DNA from: Pararobbsia alpina
Lineage (GTDB): Bacteria > Pseudomonadota > Gammaproteobacteria > Burkholderiales > Burkholderiaceae
Length of the DNA: 64,000 nucleotides
NCBI RefSeq assembly: GCF_902859895.1
Contig: NZ_CADIKM010000018.1
Coordinates: 1-64,000, forward strand
Direction: 5' to 3'
Positions 24,316 through 33,481 of the stretch are shown here, piece by piece. The notes below the pieces were generated by a model. It was given only the letters and a program-made list of their open reading frames with translations. It was not told the DNA's origin and ran no database searches. Positions within the stretch are counted from its first letter, which is position 1, and every line of letters starts with the position of its first letter. A program made the position numbers and the translations under genes.

Positions 24316-27300
24316 ATGGATATCGATCGGTGGCTGCAGGCATTGGGTCTTGAGCAATACGCACCGGCGTTTGCCGAGAACGACATCGATCTCGCGATCC
24401 TCGCTCAACTCAGCGACGCGGACCTCAAAGAGCTCGGCATTGTCTCGCTCGGGCACCGCAAGCGCATGCTGGCGGCGATTGCAGATCAGCGCGCCGCTGC
24501 ACCGTACGCGGCGACGCCCGCTGTCGATGCGCCAAGAAGCGAGCGTCGGCAGGTCACGATTCTCTTTGCCGATCTTTGTGGATTTACCGCGCTGTCGCAA
24601 TCGCTCGATCCGGAAGAACTGCGCGAGTTGACTGGCCGTTATACGACGCTCGTCGATGGGATCGTTCTGGGCTACGGCGGCACGATCGACAAGCACATCG
24701 GTGACGCCGTGATGGCCATCTTCGGCGCGCCGCGCGCGCACGATACCGACCCATTGCGCGCGGCACGCGCCGCCCTGGACATTCATGAGGCGCTTAACGG
24801 GTTGCGCGGGCAGGCGGGGCATCCGCTTAGGGCGCACGTGGGTATCGCCAGCGGAGAGGTGATCGCCGGTCCGCTCGGGCGTGTCGACGTCGAGGACTAT
24901 ACGGTGCTCGGCGACTCCGTGAATCTCGCCGCCCGCCTGGTCGCCGCTGCCGGTCCCGCGGAGACGCTGCTCTCCGACAGCGTGCATCGCAGACTCGCCA
25001 GCGCCATCGTCAGCGATTCCGCAGGCGAGATGCGCTTCAAAGGGCTCGACACGCCGGTGCGCGTGTGGCGTTTGCGGGGCCTCGCGAGTGAGGCGCTAAC
25101 GACGAATCGCACGCTCTTTGTCGGTCGCAAGGCGGAACTCGAGCAGTTCAAGGGCCTCGTCCACGCGTGTCTGCAACAGCGGGCCGGCCACGTCGTCTAC
25201 GTCCGCGGCGAGGCGGGCATCGGCAAGACGCGGCTCGTCGAAGAGATGCGTCACTTCGCCGAAGCATTGGGCTTTGTCGGTCATCGCGGCCTCGTGCTGG
25301 ATTTCGGCGTAGGCAAAGCTCAGGACCCCATCCGCACGATCGTCTGCAGCCTCCTGGGCCTGAGGCCCGCGGCCGGGGCCGATGACCGGCGTGCCGCCGC
25401 CGGGCGCATCGCCGCTTCAGGCGCTGTCGGCGCTGACCAGTTGATGTTTCTCCATGACATCCTCGACCTCCCGCAATGCGGCGAGTGGCGCACACTCTAC
25501 GACGCCTTGGACAATGCCGCACGTGCGGGCGGCAAGCGCGCGGTCGTTGCGGCCATCACCGAGGACGTTTGTCGGCGCGGCCCAATCATGATTGTCGTGG
25601 AAGACCTGCATTGGGCCGACCTGCAGGTGCTCAGTTACCTGTCCGCGGTTGCTGCGGCTCTCACGAACGGTCCGGGCCTGCTTGTGATGACGTCGCGTGT
25701 TGAAGGTGATCCGCTTGACGCGGCATGGCGGGCAGGATGCCACGGCACGTCCTTCGCCACGATCGATCTCGGGCCATTGCGCAGCGATGAGGCGCTGAGT
25801 CTCGCCGGCAGCTTTATCGATGCGAGCGAGCGCGTCGCGCGAGCCTGTATCGAGCGCGCAAGCGGCAATCCGCTGTTCCTCGAGCAACTCCTGCTCAACG
25901 CGGAGGAAGGTAGGGAAGAGGCGGTTCCTTCTACCATCCAGAGTCTCGTGCTGGCGCGCATGGACAGACTGACGCCGCGCGACCACGAAGCGTTCCAGGC
26001 CGCCGCGGTGATCGGCCAGCGCTTTGGCCTCGCCTTGCTCCGGCGGCTGATCGCTGCCCCTGATTACGTTTGCAAAGGGCTCGTCGCCAATGCGCTCGTC
26101 TTGCCGGAGGGCGAAGACTTCCTGTTTGCCCACGCGCTCATTCAAGAAGGCGCGTACTCGACACTGCTGCGGGCTCGCCGGCGCGAGCTGCACCGGTTGG
26201 CGGCCGACTGGTTTGCCGCGACTGACCCGGTGCTGCGCGCCCAGCATCTCGATCGTGCCGAGGATGAGCGGGCACCGCAGGCGTATCTCGACGCGGCGAT
26301 CACGCAACGCGCCGCCTACTCTACCGAGGCAGCGTTTCGTCTGGTCGAACGAGGTCTGGACATTGCACAAAAGGATGAGGAGCGCCACGCGCTCACCTGT
26401 TTGAAGGGCGAATTGCAACGGGATCTTGGCGACATCGCGGCGTCGATTGCGACATACCGCACCGCGGTGGCCACCGCTCCGGACGAAGCGAGTCTCTGTA
26501 AGTCCCAGCTTGGTCTGGCCGAGGGGCTGCGGGTGAACGAAGGCCTGACGGAGGCCCTCTCGCTGCTCGACGTGGCTGTCCATGTGGCGCAACATCTGAA
26601 CATGGTGCCCGAACTCGCGCGCCTGCATCATCTGCGCGGCAACATCCTCTTTCCGCTTGGCAAGATCGAGGCGTGCCGCGCCGAGCACGAGCAGGGGCTC
26701 GCGTATGCGCTGCGTCTCGGCTTGCCGGAAGCGGAGGCACGCGCGCTCGGTGGCATTGCAGACGCTGCCTATGCGCAAGGGCGGATGCGCACCGCTTTCG
26801 AACACTTCAGCCGTTGCGTTGCGCTGAGTCGCGAACACGGTTTCGGCCGTATCGAGGTCGCGAATCGTTCGATGGCCGGCTTCAGCCGGATCTACCTCAA
26901 CGAAGCTCGCGAGGCACGCGAGGACCTGAGCGCGACAGCACGCGCGGCTGCACTGGTCGGGCAACCGCGCGCGCAGATGCTGTGCGAAACGTTGGGCGCC
27001 GTTGTCTGCTACGAAATGGGCGACATGCAGGCTACCGTGGTCCATCTGGAGCGCGAATTGCAGTGGGTCCGTCAACTGGGAGCGCGGCGATTCGAGGCAC
27101 AGAATACAGAAATGCGAGCGCGTGTGCTCCTTGACGAGGGCTACCGGAAAGACGCCGCCGAAGTGTTGCGCAAAGCGCTGGCGATCTGCCGCGAAGTGGG
27201 CATGCAGTTCACCGCACCCAAGGCCGTGGGTGCACTTAGCCGCGCCGTAGAGGACGGCGGCGAGCGTACGCGTCTGCTCGCAGAGGGAGTCGAGCTGCTG

Positions 27301-27600
27301 CGCCGCGGCGCGGTCGGGCACAATCATCTCTGGTTCTATCGCGACGCCATCGAGGCGATGCTGTCTGCCGGCGACGCGGCTGGCGCACTGCGCTACGTCA
27401 CTGCCCTCGAAGACTACACGCGTGTCGAGCCCTTGCCCTGGGCGCAATTGTTTGCGGCTCGTGGCCGCGCCCTCGCCGGCGCGGTGCAGGACCGCTCTGA
27501 CGAACACGCACGGCGCGAACTCGAGCGCGTACGCACAGCCCTCATCGGAGCGGGGTTCAGCAGCTATCTGCCTGCGGTGGATGCAGCACTCGCTGCGTAG
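24316..27600 (+). CDS. SAM-domain / class III adenylate cyclase / AAA-type ATPase / TPR protein
   Basis: A signalling protein of about 1094 residues. It has an N-terminal SAM domain (residues 1-57: WLQALGLEQYAPAF, DLKELGIVSLGHRKRML). The class III cyclase domain (75-235) has metal residues (LFADLCGFTALS, IGDAVMAIFG), substrate Lys126 (GGTIDKHIGD) and transition-state residues (TVLGDSVNLAARL, Asn203), so it looks active. A STAND-type ATPase follows (P-loop GEAGIGKTRL about 300, Walker B IVVEDLHWAD about 435). The C-terminal half is helical TPR-like repeats. A GTG one codon upstream is also possible. It is divergent from the SulP-cNMP transporter and followed by a second protein of the same architecture. 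Confidence 0.87.
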   Translation: MDIDRWLQALGLEQYAPAFAENDIDLAILAQLSDADLKELGIVSLGHRKRMLAAIADQRAAAPYAATPAVDAPRSERRQVTILFADLCGFTALSQSLDPEELRELTGRYTTLVDGIVLGYGGTIDKHIGDAVMAIFGAPRAHDTDPLRAARAALDIHEALNGLRGQAGHPLRAHVGIASGEVIAGPLGRVDVEDYTVLGDSVNLAARLVAAAGPAETLLSDSVHRRLASAIVSDSAGEMRFKGLDTPVRVWRLRGLASEALTTNRTLFVGRKAELEQFKGLVHACLQQRAGHVVYVRGEAGIGKTRLVEEMRHFAEALGFVGHRGLVLDFGVGKAQDPIRTIVCSLLGLRPAAGADDRRAAAGRIAASGAVGADQLMFLHDILDLPQCGEWRTLYDALDNAARAGGKRAVVAAITEDVCRRGPIMIVVEDLHWADLQVLSYLSAVAAALTNGPGLLVMTSRVEGDPLDAAWRAGCHGTSFATIDLGPLRSDEALSLAGSFIDASERVARACIERASGNPLFLEQLLLNAEEGREEAVPSTIQSLVLARMDRLTPRDHEAFQAAAVIGQRFGLALLRRLIAAPDYVCKGLVANALVLPEGEDFLFAHALIQEGAYSTLLRARRRELHRLAADWFAATDPVLRAQHLDRAEDERAPQAYLDAAITQRAAYSTEAAFRLVERGLDIAQKDEERHALTCLKGELQRDLGDIAASIATYRTAVATAPDEASLCKSQLGLAEGLRVNEGLTEALSLLDVAVHVAQHLNMVPELARLHHLRGNILFPLGKIEACRAEHEQGLAYALRLGLPEAEARALGGIADAAYAQGRMRTAFEHFSRCVALSREHGFGRIEVANRSMAGFSRIYLNEAREAREDLSATARAAALVGQPRAQMLCETLGAVVCYEMGDMQATVVHLERELQWVRQLGARRFEAQNTEMRARVLLDEGYRKDAAEVLRKALAICREVGMQFTAPKAVGALSRAVEDGGERTRLLAEGVELLRRGAVGHNHLWFYRDAIEAMLSAGDAAGALRYVTALEDYTRVEPLPWAQLFAARGRALAGAVQDRSDEHARRELERVRTALIGAGFSSYLPAVDAALAA

Positions 27601-27993
27601 GCAAGGTGTTTTCCGAAGCATTTCATCCGTTCGGCCCGAGCGTGATCGGCCCGCCTGATGGTAAATGGGTGATTCCGTTGACTATCGCGTGTCGCTGGAC
27701 CTAGTTGTCGTGGGGCAGAAGGGGCTATTCATCCCTGCCGAGGTGTGGGAAGACGTGCCTTGGAAACAGGGGTCCTGTCGGCTAGACTGAAGCGGCGAGC
27801 GTGTCAGACCCTCGAAAAAGTTGGCAATGCTTAGCACGAGGTGAAGTCAGTCGACGCTGACCGAAACGATTGCCGTGGCAAGGAACGCCTCATCCGACCG
27901 GGACGCGACTGGCGCCGCCTGTCACAGACACGGGTGATGGAGTAGGTCGTGAGGAGATGCCCTGGTGGTGAGCGGCGCAACAGAGGTCAGGCG
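27601..27993 (+). other. Intergenic region between the two cyclase genes, with a candidate promoter
   Basis: No gene is supported here. A sigma-70-like pair TTGGAA (27760-27765) and TAGACT (27783-27788) with 17-nt spacing lies about 205 bp upstream of the second cyclase start, so that gene may have its own promoter. No clear terminator hairpin was seen after the first cyclase gene. Confidence 0.35.
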
Positions 27994-30900
27994 ATGACCG
28001 ACGATCTGACGAGATGGCTGGTGCAGGTTGGGCTCGGTGAGCACGCGGTGACGTTCGCTTCGCAAGGGATCGACTGGGACGTGCTTGGCGATCTTTCGGA
28101 ACAGGACTTGAAAGAGCTAGGTCTGCCTTTGGGCGACCGGAAGCGGCTGTTAAAAGCCCGTGCGACGCTGACTGATGGACGGGCGCCACCGTACGAACGC
28201 GAACCTGAGCGGCCGGCCGCGTCTTCGGCGCCTGCGTCGGGACCTTCGGAGGCCGAGAGACGACAGCTCACGGTGATGTTCGTCGACTTGATCGACTCGA
28301 CACCGCTTGCCGAACGGTTCGATCCCGAAGACATGCGACGCGTGCTCGGGGTCTTCCACCAAGCTTGCGCAAGTGCGATCGAAGCTCATGAAGGCCATAT
28401 CGCCCAGTATATCGGTGACGGACTCCTCGTCTATTTCGGCTACCCCGATGCGCATGAAGACGATGCCGTGCGCGCGGTACTCGCTGGGCTCGCCGTCATC
28501 TCAGCGCTTTGCCAGGCGAACGAACGTCTCGAAGCCGAGGATGGCGTGCGCCTGCATTTGCGTATCGGAATCGAGACCGGCCTCGTGGTTGCAGGCGAAA
28601 TTGGTGCAGGGGCCTCCCTGGATCACCAGGCGATTGTCGGAGAGGCCCCCATCGTCGCGGCAAGGCTGCAATCTCTGGCTCCGTCCGACGCAATCGTCGT
28701 CGGCCCGACTACCGAGCGGCTGATCCAGGGATCGTTTTTGCTTGAAAGCCTCGGCTGGCGCGAGTTGAAGGGTGTCTCCGGACCTGTCGAGGTTCATCAG
28801 GTCGTGGCGCAGACCGATGCGGTAGACCGCTTCGAGATCAGGGCGCGCCGCGGGATGACGCCGCTCATCGGTCGAACCGCCGAGCTCGACATGCTTCGGC
28901 AACGCTGGAAGCAGAGCACCGACGGCGAAATGCGCTGCGTGCTATTGGCCGGTCAGCCCGGGATCGGAAAGTCGCGCATGCTGCGGGCCTTCCGTGACGG
29001 AATCAGTGGCGAGGCGCATGAAGTCGTTTCGTTCCACTGTTCTTCATACGATCGCAACAGCCCATTCTGGCCAGTGCTGCAATCGCTGCAGCGAACCTTC
29101 GACCTGGATCCCAAGGCCCTCGTCGCTTCCGACGTCGAACGGCTGGAGGCCGTGTTCGGCGAGCTAGGCGTCGATATCGACGAGGCGGTCCCCGTGCTCG
29201 CGACCTTGCTCGCCATTCCGACAACCGAACGGTATCCGGCGATCGACGCATCTTCCGATTACTTCAAACGGCGAACCCTGGACGTGCTCGTCTCCATGAT
29301 CGAAAAGATGACGCATCGTCAGCCGGTTCTCGTCCTCGTCGAAGACGCCCATTGGATCGATCCGTCGTCGCTGGAGTTCGTGCGGCTCATGCTGGAGCGA
29401 CTGGTGGCGGCCCGGCTACTGGTGCTGCTCACGACAAGGCCCGAGTTCAAACCGGGATGGACTTATCCTCACCTCGTGCAGGTCAATCTCGATCGGCTCT
29501 CGCGACGGGACTGCATCGCGATGATCGAACGGCTGACCGAGGGCAAGCCGCTTCCAGCGTTGGTGCTGAATCAGATCATTGCAAAGACGGACGGCGTACC
29601 GCTATTCGTCGAGGAGTTGACGAAGACGGTGCTTCAGGGTGACCTGTTGCTTGACGCGGGCACCCGCTACGAGTTGAAAGGGGCACCGAAGGCCATTGCG
29701 ATTCCCGACACGCTGCAAGGCTCGCTCCTGTCGCAGCTTGATCGGCTGGAGGCGACTGTCAAGGAGATTGCTCAAATCGCGGCGACCATCGGGCGGGAAT
29801 TCGGCCGGAGGCTCCTCGCCCTGATCGCTTCCAAGCCCGAGAACGAGCTGCAGGAAACGCTTGATCGCTTGATTGAGGCCGAAATTATCATGCCGGCTCC
29901 AGGTGCCGCGGCGGACGGGGGAGCGTATTTGTTCCGTCACGCGCTGATCCAGGAGATCGCATATCAATCCCTGTTGCTTGCGCGCCGTCGCCATTACCAT
30001 GGCCTGATTGCCGATGCGCTCGAGCATCAATACCCAGAGATCGTCGAGCGACAGCCGGAGCTGATCGCCCAGAACCTCACTGCCGCCGACCTGCCGGATC
30101 GCGCGATCAGCTATTGGCAGCGTGCCGGTGAACGAGCGCTTGCGCGCGCCGCCTGCGTAGAGGCTATCGCCCATGCGCAGCGCGGGCTGCAACTGGCCGA
30201 AGGTCTCTTGCTCGGTGAGCACGATCGGGCCACCCGTAGATTGCCCCTGCTTCTGATACGAGGCGGGGCGGAGCAGAGATTGGGTCGCCGGGATGCGATT
30301 GAAACGTTTCGGCAGGCCGCTCAGATAGCTCGGGTAGAGAAGCTATCGTCGTATCTCGTGCAGGCGGCGTTGGGGTTCGACACCGCGGAGACGTTCCTCG
30401 TAGGCTCAGGAGAGGCATCGACTGCCTTGTTGGAAGAGGCGCTTGCTTCGATCGGCACCGTGGAAACCGTTGAGCGTTCTCGCCTATTGAGCCGACTGGT
30501 TCGCACCCTTCACATGACCAGCGCATTCCAACGAGGAGGTGAAATGACTCGCCAGGCTGTCGCACTGGCGAGACGCCTCGGCGATCGACAAAGCTTGTTC
30601 GACGCCTTGCTGTGCGAGGTGATGCATGTCGGCGCCCGCCATTTGCCGGCGGCGAAATTCCCGGAGCGTCGAAGTGTGTTGGAAGAACTGAGCCAAATCG
30701 CCGAGGAACTTAGTGATGCGCATTGCATTGGTCACGCATGCGCCCGATGTCTCACCGGCTACCTCGAAATCGGAGATGTCGAACGCTTCGAGAAGGCTCT
30801 GGAAAGATATCAACAAGTTGCCGCAAGTGGACAGCACTTCGTGGACAAGTGGTGTGTGACCGGTACGCAGGCGATGCAGGCCATCCTCGTCGGTGACTTC

Positions 30901-31635
30901 GCACTCGCGGAGCGCAAGGCGACAGATTCCCTGGAGATGGCGGAGAGCGTTGACGCAAAGTTTGCGCCGGGCGTCTACGGCATGCAGATGTTCACGATAC
31001 GCCGCGAACAAGGTCGGCTCGCCGAGGTCGCGCCGCTGCTCAAGCGGTTTGTCGACGAGCATCCCGAGGACGCGACCTGGCGGCCCGGCCTGATGTTGAT
31101 CGCGAGCGATCTCGGCTTCGAGGCGCAAGCCCGCAACAATCTCGATCGGCTGGCGGAATCGGATTCCTCCATCCCAGTGGATAGCAAGCGGCTCGTCACC
31201 TTGACCTATCTTGCGGAAGTCGCTGCCCGGCTTCGTGAAACCAAGCACGCCGAGCTCATTTATTCTTTGCTTCTACCTTACCGGGATCAAGTCGTAACCG
31301 TTCCTGCCGTTACCCTGTGCTGTGGATCTGTGGCACGGTACCTCGGTATGCTCGCCGGTGCTATTGGCGATTGGTCTGCTGCCGAAGAGCATTTCGAATA
31401 CGCCTTGCGCATGGATGATCACTTGCGGGCGTGGCCATGGTTGGCGCATAGTCGGCACGAATTCGCTGTCATGCTGTCGGTCCGCAATCGAAAGGGCGAC
31501 CGTGCACGGGCGGCAGATCTGCTCACCACTGCGGCTGAGACCGCGAAAGAGCTCAAGATGTTCGCGCTTCTGGAGCGTATTGGTGGCACGCCGAGTGGCT
31601 CTGGGGCTGCGAATTTGCACATGGATATTGCATAG
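27994..31635 (+). CDS. SAM-domain / degenerate cyclase / AAA-type ATPase / TPR protein
   Basis: A protein of 1213 residues with the same order as its neighbour: SAM domain (MTDDLTRWLVQVGLGEHAV, KELGLPLGDRKRLLKAR), cyclase-homology domain (about 90-250), ATPase (P-loop AGQPGIGKSRM about 315; Walker B LVLVEDAHWIDPSS about 450) and TPR-like helices. In the cyclase domain both metal Asp residues remain (MFVDLIDSTPLA, YIGDGLLVYFG). However, the substrate Lys is Gln138 (GHIAQYIGD) and the conserved Asn of the GETPNLAARL motif is Ile220 (GEAPIVAARL). It is therefore probably catalytically dead and regulatory, or a heterodimer partner. Start chosen at ATG 27994, after a GAGG-type site; 15 upstream codons are open but not SAM-like. 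DUF4242 gene follows by 40 bp. Confidence 0.86.
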   Translation: MTDDLTRWLVQVGLGEHAVTFASQGIDWDVLGDLSEQDLKELGLPLGDRKRLLKARATLTDGRAPPYEREPERPAASSAPASGPSEAERRQLTVMFVDLIDSTPLAERFDPEDMRRVLGVFHQACASAIEAHEGHIAQYIGDGLLVYFGYPDAHEDDAVRAVLAGLAVISALCQANERLEAEDGVRLHLRIGIETGLVVAGEIGAGASLDHQAIVGEAPIVAARLQSLAPSDAIVVGPTTERLIQGSFLLESLGWRELKGVSGPVEVHQVVAQTDAVDRFEIRARRGMTPLIGRTAELDMLRQRWKQSTDGEMRCVLLAGQPGIGKSRMLRAFRDGISGEAHEVVSFHCSSYDRNSPFWPVLQSLQRTFDLDPKALVASDVERLEAVFGELGVDIDEAVPVLATLLAIPTTERYPAIDASSDYFKRRTLDVLVSMIEKMTHRQPVLVLVEDAHWIDPSSLEFVRLMLERLVAARLLVLLTTRPEFKPGWTYPHLVQVNLDRLSRRDCIAMIERLTEGKPLPALVLNQIIAKTDGVPLFVEELTKTVLQGDLLLDAGTRYELKGAPKAIAIPDTLQGSLLSQLDRLEATVKEIAQIAATIGREFGRRLLALIASKPENELQETLDRLIEAEIIMPAPGAAADGGAYLFRHALIQEIAYQSLLLARRRHYHGLIADALEHQYPEIVERQPELIAQNLTAADLPDRAISYWQRAGERALARAACVEAIAHAQRGLQLAEGLLLGEHDRATRRLPLLLIRGGAEQRLGRRDAIETFRQAAQIARVEKLSSYLVQAALGFDTAETFLVGSGEASTALLEEALASIGTVETVERSRLLSRLVRTLHMTSAFQRGGEMTRQAVALARRLGDRQSLFDALLCEVMHVGARHLPAAKFPERRSVLEELSQIAEELSDAHCIGHACARCLTGYLEIGDVERFEKALERYQQVAASGQHFVDKWCVTGTQAMQAILVGDFALAERKATDSLEMAESVDAKFAPGVYGMQMFTIRREQGRLAEVAPLLKRFVDEHPEDATWRPGLMLIASDLGFEAQARNNLDRLAESDSSIPVDSKRLVTLTYLAEVAARLRETKHAELIYSLLLPYRDQVVTVPAVTLCCGSVARYLGMLAGAIGDWSAAEEHFEYALRMDDHLRAWPWLAHSRHEFAVMLSVRNRKGDRARAADLLTTAAETAKELKMFALLERIGGTPSGSGAANLHMDIA

Positions 31636-31674
31636 TTGAACCTGCAGCACACGCAACGTGTGAAGGAGGACCTC

Positions 31675-31932
31675 ATGCCGCGTTTCATCATTGAAAGAAA
31701 CTTCGCCGAGAAGCTCGAGCTTACTGACGAAGGTGCAGCATCTGTCATTCGGATCAACGACGAGGAGGGCGTCAAATGGCTCTTCTCCTTTCTCAGCGCA
31801 GATAAGAGAAAGACATACTGCTTGTACGAGGCGCCCAATGCCGAAGCCATCCGCGCTGCCGCGCGACGCGCGAACCTGCCCGCCGATGTGATCGTCGAAG
31901 TCAGCGATTTGCGGCCCGAGATGTTCGCTTGA
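31675..31932 (+). CDS. DUF4242 domain protein
   Basis: An 85-residue single-domain protein starting MPRFIIERNFAEKLELTDEG and ending VSDLRPEMFA. The pattern of an initial beta strand with IIERNF, a central ...EGVKWLFSFLSADKRKTYCL block and EAPNAEAIRAAARRANLPAD is the DUF4242 ferredoxin-like fold, for which a nickel-binding member has been described. GAAGGAGG precedes the ATG. It lies 39 bp after the degenerate cyclase gene and is very likely co-transcribed. Small DUF4242 genes next to cyclase/ATPase genes suggest a functional link, but none is proven. Confidence 0.8.
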   Translation: MPRFIIERNFAEKLELTDEGAASVIRINDEEGVKWLFSFLSADKRKTYCLYEAPNAEAIRAAARRANLPADVIVEVSDLRPEMFA

Positions 31933-32109
31933 CGGTGGCGGTCAGCCTGTGACTTTCGTGGCTTCGCATGCTTGGCAAGCGTATGCGGGTCCGGGTAAAT
32001 ATTTTTTAATGTTGGCGCGAAACGGATGTTTGCCGCGCCGAGGCATACTGTGGGCGTCGAACTGACCGGTTCGAATGTCGGACTGGCGATCCTCGATTGT
32101 TGCGGGCCT

Positions 32110-32574
32110 TTATGCGACCGCCTCGTCATCACATGACTCAAGACCTGCCAGCAGGTCATCCACGGCACGGTACACGCGCTCCACGATTTCAGGCCCCACC
32201 TTACGCTCCAGCTCTCGATAGTGCGCCTCGAGATCCTTCGTGATCACCCGGACCAGCTTGACACTCTGTGGCGTCAACGACACAAGAACCCTGCGCTGGT
32301 CCTCGGCGAAACGTTCCTTCGTGATCAACCCCATGCTCTCCATGCGCGCGAGCACGCCGGCCATACTCGGACTCGATATCGTGCAGATGTCGGAAATCTG
32401 CCTGGGCTCCATCGGTCCGCTTTCGTTGAGCGCGCGAATCACGCGCCACTGCTGTTCGGTGAGCCCGTGCGCAGTGATCACGGGGCGGAAACGCACCATC
32501 ATCTTCTCTCGCGCGCGGAGCAGCAGCATGGGCAGGTTGCGATGGAGCGTGTGATCGGCAGTGGATGCAGGCAT
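32110..32574 (-). CDS. hpaR: MarR-family repressor of homoprotocatechuate degradation
   Basis: A 154-residue MarR protein starting MPASTADHTLHRNLPMLLLR. The winged-helix core is RPVITAHGLTEQQWRVIRAL, then EPRQISDICTISSPSMAGVL and the wing ERFAEDQRRVLVSLT. The N-terminal signature LHRNLPMLLLRARE..M..FRP matches HpaR. It is divergent from hpaG1, with a perfect palindrome between them, the classic arrangement for repression of the meta-cleavage operon and release by 4-hydroxyphenylacetate-type ligands. An upstream in-frame ATG adds 24 residues that are not conserved. Confidence 0.9.
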   Translation of the reverse strand: MPASTADHTLHRNLPMLLLRAREKMMVRFRPVITAHGLTEQQWRVIRALNESGPMEPRQISDICTISSPSMAGVLARMESMGLITKERFAEDQRRVLVSLTPQSVKLVRVITKDLEAHYRELERKVGPEIVERVYRAVDDLLAGLESCDDEAVA

Positions 32575-32667
32575 GGCGAACGATGGAAAAGTAAATGTCG
32601 CGTTCCAGGGAGAACCCACAACGAGCTGGCGTTCGATTGACCCCAAATCATATCAGGCGCATAATTG

Positions 32668-32679
32668 CTAACATGTTAG
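32668..32679. promoter_or_regulatory. Candidate HpaR operator
   Basis: CTAACATGTTAG is a perfect 12-bp palindrome in an AT-rich setting, located 28 bp upstream of hpaG1 and 93 bp upstream of hpaR. Size and position fit a MarR-family operator controlling both genes. Confidence 0.6.
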
Positions 32680-32707
32680 TATTTTGTAGGGGCAGGGATC
32701 CTGGCTT

Positions 32708-33481
32708 ATGTTTGCACTTGCTGACCACCTGTTTCATCCCGAGGGGGACGTCCTTCCTCGCGAGGCCGATGCGCAGGCGGTCTCCGCCGCGCTGGCACGC
32801 GGCACAGCGTGTCGGTCGCCTGTGACGGGTGCGGTCTACGGAACGCTACTCAACGACCGTGCGGCGCTTCTTGCACTGGGCGACGCGGTACACGCCGCGC
32901 CGTACAAGGCGCCTCCCAAAGCACCGATTCTTTACCTCAAGCCGCGCAACACGCTCGCAGGACATCGGACACGCGTCGAGGTCCCAGTTGATTCGGCGGG
33001 TATCGAAGTTGGCGCGTCGCTGGGCATTGTGATTGGGCGCACTGCGACCCGCGTGGCCGTCGATAACGCGTTCGACTACGTGGCCGGCTACACCATCGTG
33101 GCGGATCTCAGCCTGCCCCATTCCAGCGTCTATCGTCCTTCGGTGCGCATGCGCGCGCGCGACAGGTTCTGTGTCGTCGGTCCGGCGCTCGTCGCGAAGC
33201 GGCACGTGGTAGACCCCGACAATCTCGCGATCAACGTAAAGCTCGCCGGCAAACCGGATTTCAACGCGAGCACGACTTCGACCGTGCGCAATGTGGCGCG
33301 TCTCATCGCGGATGTGACCGAGTTCATGACGCTGTCCGCGGGCGACGTCCTCACGTTGGGCGTGCCGCACGGTTCGCCGGTTGCCCAAGCGGGCGATGAG
33401 GCCATCGTGTCGATCGATGCGTGGGCGCCCTTGAGCGTGTCGTTTGTCGGTGTGAATCATCAAGATGGAGACCAGCCATGA
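32708..33481 (+). CDS. hpaG1: Homoprotocatechuate pathway isomerase/decarboxylase, N-terminal-type subunit
   Basis: A 257-residue member of the fumarylacetoacetate hydrolase family. It corresponds to the N-terminal half of the bifunctional HpaG, which decarboxylates 5-oxo-pent-3-ene-1,2,5-tricarboxylate and isomerises the product. Motifs include YKAPPKAPILYLKPRNTLAG, IVIGRTATRV, DYVAGYTIVADLSLPH and a C-terminal GDVLTLGVPHGSP. In this organism the two halves are separate genes: the stop codon overlaps the start of hpaG2 (ATGATG), indicating translational coupling and a heteromeric enzyme. First gene of the catabolic operon. Confidence 0.9.
   Translation: MFALADHLFHPEGDVLPREADAQAVSAALARGTACRSPVTGAVYGTLLNDRAALLALGDAVHAAPYKAPPKAPILYLKPRNTLAGHRTRVEVPVDSAGIEVGASLGIVIGRTATRVAVDNAFDYVAGYTIVADLSLPHSSVYRPSVRMRARDRFCVVGPALVAKRHVVDPDNLAINVKLAGKPDFNASTTSTVRNVARLIADVTEFMTLSAGDVLTLGVPHGSPVAQAGDEAIVSIDAWAPLSVSFVGVNHQDGDQP

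Noticed and set aside
24187-24987. 266-codon minus-strand frame at the cyclase start, and 734-codon minus-strand frame 25417-27621
   Set aside because: Both are antisense to the SAM-cyclase-ATPase gene, whose domains are unmistakable; high-GC shadow ORFs are expected.
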